DNA from: Neofusicoccum parvum
Lineage: Eukaryota > Ascomycota > Dothideomycetes > Botryosphaeriales > Botryosphaeriaceae
DNA: 64,000 nt
Reading direction: 5' to 3'
Assembly: GCA_020912385.1 (NCBI GenBank)
Contig: CP087214.1
Location: 124,001-188,000 of the forward strand
The translations under genes and the position numbers were made by a program. Each line of letters starts with the position of its first letter. Position 1 is the stretch's first letter. A model generated the notes under the pieces. The model saw nothing but the letters and a program-made list of their open reading frames with translations. It searched no databases and had not been told where the DNA came from. Shown here piece by piece: positions 54,478 to 64,000 of the stretch.

Positions 54478-57207
54478 TCAGCAAAGTGTAAATTGACATA
54501 TATCACCTTTCTTCAGCTTGTTACAAGCCTCTCCATTCATGATTCCATGGATGTAGCACTCTCCAATTAGTTGGAAGTGCTGTAAGCTTTCGGGGTGTTC
54601 TCGAAGAATAAAGGGTACCTGAGCACCGGCTAAGCAACAGACCAGATCGCCTTTGTGCACATCATCCGGTGCGAGTCCAACGAAACCTTGGCTCGTCACT
54701 ATTATCCGGCGGCCTACCAGAAATTGGTGAACTTTGTGTGCAGAATAGCTCTTCAACGCTTTCCGCATCGTTTTCCTTTCTTCTTCAGACACAATTAACT
54801 TGGCTGATCTTGACGATTTGCTGTGTCTTGCCACCTCTCCATTCGCAATAGCCTCGTTCTCCTTTTGAGCTGAGATGAATCCTTCTCGGATCGGCTCTGA
54901 CAGACTTGGCTCTGCTGGTGTAGATTGTTTTTGGATTGGTTCCCCTGGAGTCTTTTCGGCCAGGATAGGTTCTCTTGTTGCCGGCTCTGTTGGCTTCTGT
55001 TCTGGAGCATTCAGCTTCGCTGATGCTGGCTCTCCTGTGATATCTACTTGAACTGGTCGTATTGGAAAGGTTGATTGTTCTCTTCGCACGCCTTCTGTCA
55101 ACTGTGCTCTGTGACAAACCTGTTCTGGCTGCTCGTTTCCCAGCACTGATTGTTCTTTTCCTTGTGATCTCCTTTCTTTTCCCCGTCCTTTCTCATGTTC
55201 AGGTCGACGTCGTTGCTGAGATGCCTTATACTGCCCTTGCACATACCGGTCTAAGTACGTGACGAAACGATTAAAGGCATTCATCGTCCCTTGAGCAAAT
55301 CTTTCTCCGTAGCTGACCGACTCTTTTCCATAAATTGTTTCCAATGGTTGCGATGCACACTGCGTTGTTTGTTCCCTTTCTTGCAATTCCTGGCTCATTT
55401 CCGTCATTGCTCGTTCTTCGTCTTGTGCAGCTTGATGTTTTTGAATCTGTCTCTCTCGCCATTTCCGCTTCAAGTGTCGCTGAGGATATGTAGCGATGAA
55501 GAAAATAGCATATGAGATCATCATGCAGATTGATGCAATGAAAATGAGGACATAGCTACCTCCCTTCAGGAGGAAGCTATTACTTCTACTACAGCGATGC
55601 AGGGCATTGTGAAGCTTTTTGAAGACTCTCTTTTGGGCCCCCTTGCAGGTATTCTTGCGGTTTTGGCGGGATATTCTGGCATCTTCGGCCTTTTTCGCAT
55701 GGAAGGAACTCCAGACCTTCTCAAAGCGTTTGCGTGAACCAGTCTCATCCCTGCTGATTGGACATAGAGTCTGGAGTATAACATCTTCGGCACGCTCCTT
55801 GGTTGGATATGGCTGCAATCTAGATACAATCTCAAAGGCCTCGTCGCATCGCTCCCAGAAGGCGCTTGAAATTGTGAAAGGTGACGCTTTGCCGACGGAT
55901 GTGACTTTCGCGAAGTTGATTCCCGTCACTTTCATCTCCTTTGGGAGTGCGGAAGACCCTCCCTGGGGTGGTTCGAAAAGCGGAAGGCCAGTGTCTGCGC
56001 GAAACAGCCGTCCCCTACGCGAAGGGTGACCAATAATATTCAGTTCAGAGCCACCGCTTTGCCAGTAGGGGATCCACGTCGGCACTTCAGGTGGTCGTGT
56101 AGAACGGCAAGCACATAAGACATCAAGGTTTCGTGACTTTTGGAGAAAGGCCAGAGTGAATGTCCTGAAGACAGTGGTCGTGCAGTGTCCGTAGTTCACT
56201 TCGTATTCTGGGTCAGCGCCGTCGGAAGCGATGCCCATTAGCGCAAAGATCTTGTCGCGCTGATCCGTGGCTTGCAACGTTGCAGTTTCGAGTAGGAGTT
56301 CAAAAAGACTGGATCTTTGCCGGGAGAACTTCGCTCCAAGTTCGAAAATTGGCGGAGTCTGGTTCGGGAATAGGATGCCAGCTTTCAGGAGTTCTGTGGT
56401 GTCGTTTCGGATAGCCAGCCGAGCCGCAGAACAAAACAAACCCCACGGCACGACATGCTCGCCGAGTATTACTCCCAACTCTTTAGCAAGGAGAACTTCC
56501 TGCACGACCCAAGTGCGGTCAAACCATGACTGGTCGATGATGTGCAGCAAATGGCTTTGGAAAATCATACAGGAGGGAATCCGCGTGTCAGAGGCTGACC
56601 GCTGCGACATGATTCCGGTAGCAATTCTCGTCATTTCCGAAGGATCTTCCTGGAACAAATCTCCAGGGAACACAAGCACGCGACTTGCGGATCGGAATAT
56701 ATCTCCCATGATTTTTACTTGATGGTTCTTCTCTTCGCTGCCTTGGTCGATACAAATTGCATCGACCCATATTACCCTCGAATGATCGCGGCGTTGTAAT
56801 CGTTTCAACGCAAGAAAACAGTTGCGGGTTATCCGGAGAACTGATCGTTGGGGCCCGCAGAAGATCGTCCTCGTGTCCTTGAAGTCACCCCACGCATAAG
56901 ACAAGGCTTCGTAGACAGGAGAGTCGTCCAGAGAGGTGTGTAGTATGTCGCAATGTATGGACTCCGAAGAAGACCCCAAAGGCAAAAGTCGAAGAAGTCT
57001 TATCACTCGAGCCTCTTCCAGCGCGCTGTATCGGTACGGCTCGGCATGGGTCCCAGATGCGGGTCTCATAGATGTGATATGGGCGCCGTCACCGTAACTC
57101 TGTCGTGGAGGTATGTCGATTCCTTTGGACATATTGATGAGCAGTTGTTTTACGATGTTCATTCTGTCGCAAGGCTGACGTGAAAAACTCTTTAGCCGCC
57201 CATGCAT
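54478..57207 (-). CDS. HET-domain protein with a central membrane helix
   Basis: Intronless, 909 residues. The HET domain (heterokaryon incompatibility, from memory PF06985) spans about residues 95-240: YEALSYAWGD (99-108), RVIWVDAICIDQ (144-155) and SWFDRTWVVQEVLLAKE. The region near 270-420 is the usual helical extension. A single hydrophobic helix at about 546-571 (VLIFIASICMMISYAIFF) is unusual. A charged Gln/Glu/Arg-rich stretch and a repetitive Glu-Pro segment (GEP, TEP, REP, AEP, SEP; about 719-775) follow. The end (RRIIVTSQGFVGLAPDDVHK, GECYIHGIMNGEA) is the typical C-terminal beta-rich part. HET domains act in nonself recognition and can trigger cell death. Later Met codons (residues 16, 26) are alternative starts. 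Confidence 0.9.
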   Translation of the reverse strand: MHGRLKSFSRQPCDRMNIVKQLLINMSKGIDIPPRQSYGDGAHITSMRPASGTHAEPYRYSALEEARVIRLLRLLPLGSSSESIHCDILHTSLDDSPVYEALSYAWGDFKDTRTIFCGPQRSVLRITRNCFLALKRLQRRDHSRVIWVDAICIDQGSEEKNHQVKIMGDIFRSASRVLVFPGDLFQEDPSEMTRIATGIMSQRSASDTRIPSCMIFQSHLLHIIDQSWFDRTWVVQEVLLAKELGVILGEHVVPWGLFCSAARLAIRNDTTELLKAGILFPNQTPPIFELGAKFSRQRSSLFELLLETATLQATDQRDKIFALMGIASDGADPEYEVNYGHCTTTVFRTFTLAFLQKSRNLDVLCACRSTRPPEVPTWIPYWQSGGSELNIIGHPSRRGRLFRADTGLPLFEPPQGGSSALPKEMKVTGINFAKVTSVGKASPFTISSAFWERCDEAFEIVSRLQPYPTKERAEDVILQTLCPISRDETGSRKRFEKVWSSFHAKKAEDARISRQNRKNTCKGAQKRVFKKLHNALHRCSRSNSFLLKGGSYVLIFIASICMMISYAIFFIATYPQRHLKRKWRERQIQKHQAAQDEERAMTEMSQELQEREQTTQCASQPLETIYGKESVSYGERFAQGTMNAFNRFVTYLDRYVQGQYKASQQRRRPEHEKGRGKERRSQGKEQSVLGNEQPEQVCHRAQLTEGVRREQSTFPIRPVQVDITGEPASAKLNAPEQKPTEPATREPILAEKTPGEPIQKQSTPAEPSLSEPIREGFISAQKENEAIANGEVARHSKSSRSAKLIVSEEERKTMRKALKSYSAHKVHQFLVGRRIIVTSQGFVGLAPDDVHKGDLVCCLAGAQVPFILREHPESLQHFQLIGECYIHGIMNGEACNKLKKGDICQFTLC

Positions 57208-57647
57208 AATCTCTGCGATTTTTCATGCAAGGCTGACGTCTCACCTGCATCAACCCGAACTAGGGCAAGAGTTAGCAAAAACGGCTAAATTCCATGTCTA
57301 TAATTAGATCTAATTTGTCTGTACAAATTTACAGGAAGGTAGATGGGAGTCCACGATAAAGCAATTTAGTTCACGGTGGCCTCCATCAAACCAGGAGAGC
57401 CCCAATGCGGCATGCAAGTATACAAAACGAGTCGGCGAGTCAGGAAGACTTCAATTCGTCGTCGAAACAGCCGCCGCGGATATCGATCTACTTCTACATG
57501 AAAAGTCTTCCATCCTCCAGACCATTTACGGATGTGCACATGCTTGAAACGTGTAAAGGAGCGAACGCGCTCGAAAGCCCGAGCCGCAGCAAGAGAGAAA
57601 AGGAAAACCTAAATCCACTTTCATCCCAATACAATTCTCTTTTAGAC
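57208..57647. other. Promoter region of the HET gene; no other gene seen
   Basis: 440 bp; a plus-strand ORF beginning at 57405 overlaps the secreted-protein gene antisense and looks spurious. Confidence 0.45.
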
Positions 57648-58003
57648 CTAAGGAAGGCAAGTGTCATTCTCCTCAAGGAGTTCCTCAAGAGAAGGAAAGC
57701 CCGGAACATTGGGAACGTAAGCTACGCAGTTGCAAAGCTAGGAATTAAGGAGTAAGCCCACAGAAAAACCGACAGAAAGACATGTTTGAAACCTACAAGG
57801 GACCCGTCGTTGGCAAAACAATCGAGAACTCCATCGAACGACTCGTTCCTGATGGCCTTGCCGATGCAGGAAATGGTCGGGATGATGGCCAAGCAAGCCA
57901 GCACGGGGCAGGCCTGGCGCTTCTCGACATCGGCTGCGGGTTTGGGGGCTACGGCGACAGCGACGGCCAGAACAGAGGCAATGACGGTGCTGGTGAACTG
58001 CAT
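57648..58003 (-). CDS. Small cysteine-rich secreted protein
   Basis: Two exons (58003-57797, 57737-57648) joined over a 59-bp GTAGGT...CCTAG intron give 98 residues; without splicing the ORF would end as a hydrophobic tail after 93. A signal peptide (MQFTSTVIASVLAVAVAVA) is followed by a short propeptide and a Lys-Arg Kex2-type site (28-29). The predicted mature part of 69 residues starts at Gln30 and has seven Cys (32, 37, 46, 62, 71, 73, 96) and the C-terminal CNCVAYVPNVPGFPSLEELL. Apoplastic effector-like or conidial/hyphal surface proteins have this build; I do not recognise a named family. A TATATAAG box lies 79 bp before the start. Confidence 0.72.
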
Positions 58004-59423
58004 TTTGCTGCTTGGTGCTGCGTTGACTTGGTTTTGCTTGAAGTGAGGCGTAGTGTTGGTCGATTCGGAGTGACGATGTGTCTTATATAGCTACTCTAGT
58101 GCGCTGCTAATCCACGCTCCTGGCCCAAAGTAGGATGTGCTCTCGCTCGTGTGGATAGAGCATGTCGATTGAGTGTATTGGGTGGCACACCTGCCACAAG
58201 AGGCTACCTGTGGTCCGAGTGATGTGAACGCCAAACCGCCACACGACGGCGGAGTCTCCGTTGGAGGATAAGCGCTTACAGTCTGCTGGATCTGGGCGAT
58301 GCCAAGAGGATGGTCACTGTCTCAGTTGCGGTATGGTTCCAGTGGACTCCGGTTGATGATATCCTCTCTTGATAGGCCAGTATGCCCATGGCACTCCCAA
58401 TAGGCCATTTGGGGCGTGTTTCTTCTCCTCCAAATCTATGAGATGTATTGTAAGCTGCGGGTGATAGATATATTACATATTAGCTTTCCCAGCTGCGTTG
58501 ACTTCTGATCATCTGGATTAACGTCCCAGCGTGCTCCCCGATAGCCTAAATGCTGGGAGAGATATTCCTACCATCCACCCACGAACTGGAAAATATGCTG
58601 GGAAAAGCCGCAAAATAGTGGCTGCTTATTTACATAAACGTATGTGGGGTGACATTTCGGCCAAGAGAGATCAACAAATCAGATGCGCGGCTACTCCAAT
58701 AGCTCAATATTGTATGTCGGAGTTGTGTCTAGGATAAAAGTGGTATCGTGGGGCTAAAGCTTCTACGCAAATCTAAACTATGACACTATCGCGGAAATGT
58801 ATGCCGTTACTCCGAAGTTGTGCAAACAAGTCTCGGGGTATGTGGTCGGTGGCAAGGCCGCTCAGACATTGCCCGGTGAGTCCATGGTGGTTGCAACGGC
58901 CGGCTCCGAATGATTCCTGACATCATGGCAAACGTTATTCCCGGGAGGATTACTGCAAATGGGTTGCCGGATTCGAACTGCTGAAAGTCATCGGGCGGTT
59001 GGGCTGCTTTTTTAGTTCGTGTGGGGTTTTTGTGGAGAAGAGTAGCACTGTAATAGAATAGAATGATTGGAGGCGAAAGAACTACGTGCGGTGTGGAGGT
59101 TCCCCATGCTTAAGATGGGCTAGATAGTCTGGATTTGTCCTTCACTCCATCGTTCCCCACTGTTCGAGCATTGCGTCTAGTTAGACATGATCTTTTAACT
59201 TCGCAATATCTCTCGAAGAATGCTGCTAAATTACGCAAATGTCTCCACGCGCATATATGGTAGATGTTTATAGTCTCTTTGTATATCGCGATTAAAGTTA
59301 GGAGTAGTACATCAATCGAGTTAATAGTCTATTTCTAGATGTGCAAATGGCGGCCGTCGTTCTCGAACCCTAATTTTACTAGATTTACAAAGCCCCGTAG
59401 ACTCTACAACAGTGGATAAAGGC
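58004..59423. other. Intergenic 1.4 kb; promoter of the secreted-protein gene
   Basis: TATATAAG on the minus strand at 58082-58089 serves the secreted-protein gene. The rest holds no supported gene; base composition drifts to AT-rich towards 59300. No terminal repeats or RIP-style stop patterns were evident. Confidence 0.45.
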
Positions 59424-60353
59424 CTAGTCCAACAGTCTTAAGGGACCGTGGTGGTCCGAGGAAGCTTTGTCAGCCGCATCGGCAATGATAGAGCCCTCAC
59501 CGTCGTAAAGCACAGCATCGTAGACGGTAGCACCGACAAGACACCCGAAGATGGGGGCGAACAGAGGGACGAAGCAGTAGTAGTTGGCAGCGGTGAAAAC
59601 TTCCCTGCCGTACATGATAGCCGAGAATAGCCTGGGACCGAAGTCTCGCGCCGGGTTAATGGCCTGGAAAGAAACTATGAGCGGTGTTCCGGAAGCATTC
59701 GGGAATTAATGAAAGGGGAAACATACGTATCCAGTCTGCCAGCCAAGCGCGGCGCCAATCGCCACCATCAGAATGAAGATCGAAACCTGCGGCGCGCCGA
59801 AACGAGTGTTGGGTCCGTCGGCGATGCTCAGCACGCAGAACATCAGCACGGCGGAAGCAAGTCCCTCCTGGAACACAGCTTCCCAGTTGGATTTGAACCA
59901 CGAGGAGGGATACGTCGCGAAGATGCCGGCGGAGTGATGGCCCATGGGGCTGATGATGGAGCCGCCAGGAATCGTGTACTCAGGGTCCCATTCGAGGATG
60001 GCGGAGCGGTAGTTGACATAGACCAGCGCGGCACCGACGAAGGCACCCAAGAACTGTGCGAGAAGCTTGCCGGGGACCTCACGCCAGTGCTGGTGCGAGG
60101 GCCGCACGAGGGCCATGGCGAGGGTAACGGCCGGGTTGACGGAGGGGCTGGGGTCCGACAGGAACGAGCTCAGAGCCACAGCGGCGGCCCACGCCAGGTT
60201 GATCGAGACCCAAGTGCCGTTGTTGAAGTCGGAGAGCAGGCACTGTGCGATCACGCCCTCGCCGATGACTATCAGCAGCGCGGTGCCGAGAAACTCGGCG
60301 GCGTAGGGCTTGAGGCCGCGGCGGGAGAACTTGAGGAATTTTTTGATGCCCAT
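59424..60353 (-). CDS. Aquaglyceroporin (MIP family)
   Basis: Two exons (60353-59727, 59663-59424; 63-bp intron) give 288 residues. Six hydrophobic helices are visible. The first pore motif is SVNPAVTLA (Asn73-Pro-Ala); the second, at the start of exon 2, is [12 protein letters not shown] (Asn212). The Asp of NPARD (216) is the mark of glycerol-conducting members (GlpF type) rather than strict water channels. The N-terminus is short and basic; the C-terminal tail is acidic, without the long extensions of Fps1. It would move glycerol or other small polyols across the plasma membrane. The ATG at 60353 has good context. Confidence 0.92.
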
Positions 60354-61106
60354 GGCGATGGCTGGCGAGGGAGTGTTTCACGACTTCTGCCGCCGGTGGT
60401 GGGACGCACACGTTCTTATATTGATCATGCTCGGGCAACCTACCTGACTTTTCGGAGACACGTGGAGGGCTAAGCTGCATGTAGATTAGTGTGCTGCAGT
60501 GTGGCTTGTTTTACTACGTCGACTAGGCCGCCACAAGTGGGTCGCGGTACGTGAAAGAAGAGGGTGGGATGGCTTCACCACTCAGCACAAATTGTGTACA
60601 AGCGCACCGGTATCCCGAGACTGAGGAGCAGCGCACTGAGCGTGCTTTCGTTGGAAGGAACGATCTTGGAGCAAGGAAAGGACGGGATTCTCATTTTCTG
60701 CTCACCGCGCTGGCGATACGTGTACTACGTAGCAGCCACGACGTTGCGGGCCGATCGGACGGCTTATCGATAAGTTACGATACGAGGTCTCCTCGATATT
60801 GATATGTTTTCGGGTATGGGGTTTCCGTGATTTATAGACGCGCGCTGGAAGATTGAAACGGCAAGGCAGACGCGTCGGAATTGCTGCTTTTCTCTCTCAC
60901 TCCGTGGTATGCGTGCGACCCAGCAAGGGACTCAGGCTCAGGCCCGAAGGAAAGGGCCGGCTACACAGAGCCTGTGGTTGCGTCACGCGTTCTGCCAGGG
61001 ATTGGGTTTGGGATCCACCCGGCTCCACCAAGAACTCAATGATCGGTTGGGCGCTAATGGGACCCTTGCTGCATGCAAAGAAGCCAAAAGATAACTCTGT
61101 TTCTAA
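60354..61106. promoter_or_regulatory. Promoter region of the aquaglyceroporin gene
   Basis: 753 bp between two minus-strand genes; only short ORFs. No distinct box recognised. Confidence 0.4.
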
Positions 61107-62759
61107 TCATGTCTGCCCGAATGATAGAACGGCAATCGACCCTCCAAGTGCCCTTGTAGCATAGTTGAATATGCCCCAGCGATACCCAATAAAGTACTTC
61201 CAGTCCGCATTCAGGGCGTAGCTATCGCCAAGTGCGGCGAAAGCACTCCCATCGGTGCTGTATGCGAACTGCACGAGCTTTGAGCCACTCGCGCGCGCAT
61301 CCAGAGTCCCGCGGAGCCAGATCTTCGTCCCAGAAACGTCCACCGCCGCGACCACATCCCCCGTGCTCAGCGTCGCCCAGCTGTTCCCCGGATCCTGCTC
61401 CAGGCGGGTCTTCACGTTCACGCTATACACATCTCCGCTACGCATCACACCAATCCACGTCGTGTTGTCTCTGAACGCGGCGAGCCCGAAAATGTCACCG
61501 TCGGCCATGTTGGCAAAGTCAACCTCAATGGTTGCAGTGGGCTGCTCGCCATGCACGCGGTGTGTCAGCGTGTTGCGGGCATGGAACAAGTCGTCGGTCA
61601 CCGTGACCGTAGACAGCACCAGCCTGTTGTCCACCGCGTACCCTGACTCGTCCGGATTGTGGTTCCACTCCCAGTCAACGCCGAGTGATGTTCCGTCAAA
61701 CGTATCACTGCCAGTCCATGACCAAGCTGGAGGATTTGCGGTCACCGGCATCGGATATTCCGCGCCCCAAGCACCGTCCACCGTGTCCAAGGTCGGGAAG
61801 CCATCGCTGCCCCAAGTGATGGGTGCCAGTACCGGTAAGCGACCGGCGGGATACGCCCACGTGAAAGACATGAAATACCAGCTGCCGTCAGGTGTTTCAA
61901 CCAGACTGCCCTGATGCGGGATGCCACCGCCAGCAACAGGAGAGCTTACGCCTTCGGCGAGCACGCGATACTCCCAGGGGCCCCAGACGCTGTCGGATTT
62001 CCAGATGAAGGTAGTACTAGGAGGGTGGTCATTGAGGACGTAGTACACCCCGTTCCTCTTGTACAGACGGTTCCCCTCGGTGCCTGAGTAGCCGTCGGGC
62101 GCGCTGAAGGCGGCTTGCAAGCGGTCTTCGCTGAATCCGTCGGCTGACAGCTGGGCCATGTTGATGTCTGTGTTGCCGGATACGATGTACATGGTGTCGT
62201 CGTCGTCAATGTGGAGCCCGCAGTCGTAGTAGCAGTGGTCAATCTCACCCGCCTTCTGCCAAGGGCCCGCAGGGTCAGATGCCGTGTAGACATGCGTGTG
62301 GGAAAACCCGATGCATCCATACCAGTACCAGAGCTGGTTGCTCTCGCGGTACCGCATCGTCGATGCCCAGGTCCCGCCGACATATGCTGTCTGCCCGTCT
62401 GTCATGTTGTACGCCTCTGAAAAGCTCAGCGTAGGGACTGAATGTCCGAGAAACTCCCAATTGACCATGTCGTTTGACCGCAGGACCGGTGCTCCCGGTG
62501 AGTAATGCATATTGGAAGCTGAGAAGTAGTACGCGCCGTCAGGCCCGCGAAAGATGTCGTTATCCGCAAAGTCCTCATAGATGACCGGGTTCTTGAAGGT
62601 GCTATCTTCCAATGCAGGTAGAGCGGTGGCTGCACCTCGAAGCCGCGTCAGCAGAGTGTTTGGAGCCTTTGCTCTGGCAGACTCACTTTCTGGTAGAGAT
62701 TGGAGACTGGCAAACACCAACGACGGCAGGCCAATCAAGCAGAGAATCGTGCGCTTCAT
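61107..62759 (-). CDS. Secreted glycoside hydrolase family 43 protein
   Basis: Intronless, 550 residues from the ATG at 62759; the frame upstream lacks an ATG. A signal peptide (MKRTILCLIGLPSLVFASL) is followed by the five-bladed propeller: FKNPVIYEDFADNDIFRGPD with the general-base Asp, DCGLHIDDDD with the pKa-modulating Asp, and GTEGNRLYKRNG with the acid Glu, in the order of GH43. After about residue 330 (SDTFDGTSLGVDWEWNHNP) comes a lectin-like beta-sandwich as in GH43 beta-xylosidases. It probably acts on xylan or arabinan side chains outside the cell. TATATA on the minus strand (62831-62836) lies 72 bp upstream. Confidence 0.9.
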   Translation of the reverse strand: MKRTILCLIGLPSLVFASLQSLPESESARAKAPNTLLTRLRGAATALPALEDSTFKNPVIYEDFADNDIFRGPDGAYYFSASNMHYSPGAPVLRSNDMVNWEFLGHSVPTLSFSEAYNMTDGQTAYVGGTWASTMRYRESNQLWYWYGCIGFSHTHVYTASDPAGPWQKAGEIDHCYYDCGLHIDDDDTMYIVSGNTDINMAQLSADGFSEDRLQAAFSAPDGYSGTEGNRLYKRNGVYYVLNDHPPSTTFIWKSDSVWGPWEYRVLAEGVSSPVAGGGIPHQGSLVETPDGSWYFMSFTWAYPAGRLPVLAPITWGSDGFPTLDTVDGAWGAEYPMPVTANPPAWSWTGSDTFDGTSLGVDWEWNHNPDESGYAVDNRLVLSTVTVTDDLFHARNTLTHRVHGEQPTATIEVDFANMADGDIFGLAAFRDNTTWIGVMRSGDVYSVNVKTRLEQDPGNSWATLSTGDVVAAVDVSGTKIWLRGTLDARASGSKLVQFAYSTDGSAFAALGDSYALNADWKYFIGYRWGIFNYATRALGGSIAVLSFGQT

Positions 62760-63650
62760 GTTGATAAATATTCTCACCTGTTGCTGGTTGCTTCGAGTGA
62801 AAGCTGATTATAGAGAGATTGATGAGGAGGTATATAAAGATGTTGGACATAAACCCAGGATCGCCGGGTAATCTCTTGACCCCACCGCACACCGGTGGGC
62901 GTCTACAGCGTTGCTATTCAACCACCGTCAGAAAAAAATACGATTTGCAAGCTTCATTCCCTCAACGCGAATATCTGTACAAGGAAAAGGCAACCTCGTA
63001 GAGACATCTTTAGCCAAATTGAATTAATCGTCAGGCTAAATTGGTCTTTCTGGCAGATCCACGGTCCCGGCGGGCGTACTGACGCCGGAACTCTCGGCCA
63101 ATCAGCAATCATTGTAGCCGAGACAACAATACAACAACTGATGGTGCGCGCAGAAATCACGCCAGAAATTGGTGAGCTGATCAAGGAGACAAAACAACAT
63201 AACCTCACATGCTTATTATGGCGCCCACTCCGGAGGTCAAGGACGACATGGGCACCACCGCGTTTCGCAGTTCAATGGCAATACCGGATATGGAGCCCAC
63301 CAGGACACTCCAAACAGTGATACTGATACCAGCGACATCATGGATGCCGATCCAGCAATGTATTAGTCCCCCCAGATCAAATACTCCCACAATCAGACTC
63401 CCACCCGAACCGGCAGTCTTAATCTGAACAACAAATTCAGGAAATACACGGTAGCCGAAGGAGTCCTCCATTTTATGCCATGCTGATGGCTGGCAAAGCT
63501 CCATAACTGGTAGCATGAGTCTGTTTGCGGAGGATGTTCAACTTCAACACTCTGCAGTCATCGGGTAAATGCTGCTATAAGACTGAATGAGCGTGCTCAC
63601 TCAAAGATGAGCACATATTGTTTCTTTTAGTCACCCCTGAGTTCAGTAAA
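62760..63650. promoter_or_regulatory. Promoter region of the GH43 gene; no other gene seen
   Basis: 891 bp. TATATA at 62831-62836 (minus strand). A hydrophobic 103-codon minus-strand ORF at 63205-63516 and opposite plus-strand ORFs show no family features. Confidence 0.45.
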
Positions 63651-64000
63651 TTACAATTTCGCCTTTGCATTACCCGACCCTTCTTCCCTGCCCGGATAGT
63701 GATTCTGCTCTGCAATACCTTTCACAATACTCCTCAATTCCTCCATATGCATTTTTCCCACACCACTTGGAGTTTCATCATACTTCTTGCACAAGTGGGC
63801 TGCGACTGCGGTCGCAATCGCATGCTGACCACCATTCCCCATAAACTTCGTGTTCGAGCCGGCCACGTGAGTTACACTAATGTGTTTTCCAGCCATCATC
63901 AAGTTTTTAACATTATTCGAATAGAGGCAACGAAACGGAATATCGTAGTCTTTGTGGTCACGCTCGTCCCATTCCCAGTAACTGAGCCGAAAATCGTACT
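63651..64000 (-). CDS. C-terminal end of a FAD-dependent oxidoreductase, cut by the window edge
   Basis: The minus-strand frame is open from the right edge to the stop at 63651, about 115 residues. It reads WEWDERDHKDYDIPFRCLYS, then NVKNLMMAGKHISVTHVAGS, then MGNGGQHAIATAVAAHLCKK. This is the C-terminal FAD-binding closure of the FAD_oxidored family (from memory PF12831), where the GKHISVTH and GNGGQ-AIATA segments contact the cofactor; full proteins are around 500-700 residues. A hydrophilic tail follows. Many fungal members lie near sugar-catabolic genes, which would suit the neighbouring GH43. The N-terminal dinucleotide-binding motif lies outside the window. Confidence 0.8.
   Translation of the reverse strand, partial: YDFRLSYWEWDERDHKDYDIPFRCLYSNNVKNLMMAGKHISVTHVAGSNTKFMGNGGQHAIATAVAAHLCKKYDETPSGVGKMHMEELRSIVKGIAEQNHYPGREEGSGNAKAKL

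Noticed and set aside
63205..63516. 103-codon hydrophobic ORF between GH43 and the FAD oxidoreductase
   Set aside because: No family pattern, no supporting splice or promoter features, and equally long ORFs lie on the other strand.

Overview
This is nuclear DNA of a filamentous ascomycete (Pezizomycotina). The evidence is short GT-AG introns (about 46-90 bp) with CTGAC-type branch points, HET-domain and DUF6604 genes, a Tad1-type LINE and a Ty3/Gypsy chromovirus, and very heavy C-to-T / G-to-A decay of the repeats, which is the signature of repeat-induced point mutation (RIP). All gene models below were built by reading splice sites and frames directly; no database search was possible.

Layout. 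(1) 1-5.8 kb is gene-poor: the 3' end of an unknown gene, then three decayed minus-strand genes. Two look like PD-(D/E)XK-nuclease-type proteins and one is a coiled-coil orphan. Most of their stops read as CAG/CAA-to-TAG/TAA changes. (2) 5.8-29.9 kb is one nested transposon block. A Tad1-like LINE was split by two chromovirus copies in opposite orientation: copy A (target duplication CCACC) and copy C (GGATC). All three are strongly RIP-mutated. A younger chromovirus (copy B, duplication TTCTA) then entered copy A, and a 465-bp solo LTR of another element (duplication CCTAG) sits inside copy B. Five 24-bp tandem repeats close the block.

(3) 30.3-32.8 kb is a DUF6604 gene. (4) 33.4-51.6 kb is a compact run of ten genes that looks like a metabolite cluster: an alpha/beta hydrolase ending in AKL (peroxisomal signal), a bZIP regulator, an epoxide hydrolase, a Delta12-type fatty-acid desaturase, a YheT/EHT1-type acyl hydrolase, a tail-anchored cytochrome b5, a cytochrome P450 with an N-terminal extension, a secreted SMP-30/gluconolactonase-like protein, a PRISE-type enone reductase and a FAD monooxygenase. 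No polyketide synthase, NRPS or terpene cyclase is present in the window. My inference is a pathway that modifies a fatty acid or another ready-made acyl chain: desaturation and P450 oxidation served by cytochrome b5, epoxide opening, reduction of an enone, lactone or ester handling, and a peroxisomal step.

(5) 52.5-64 kb carries accessory and carbohydrate-related genes: a secreted DUF1593 nucleoside-hydrolase-like protein, a HET protein with a membrane helix, a small cysteine-rich secreted protein, an aquaglyceroporin, a GH43 glycosidase and the 3' end of a FAD-dependent oxidoreductase cut by the window edge.
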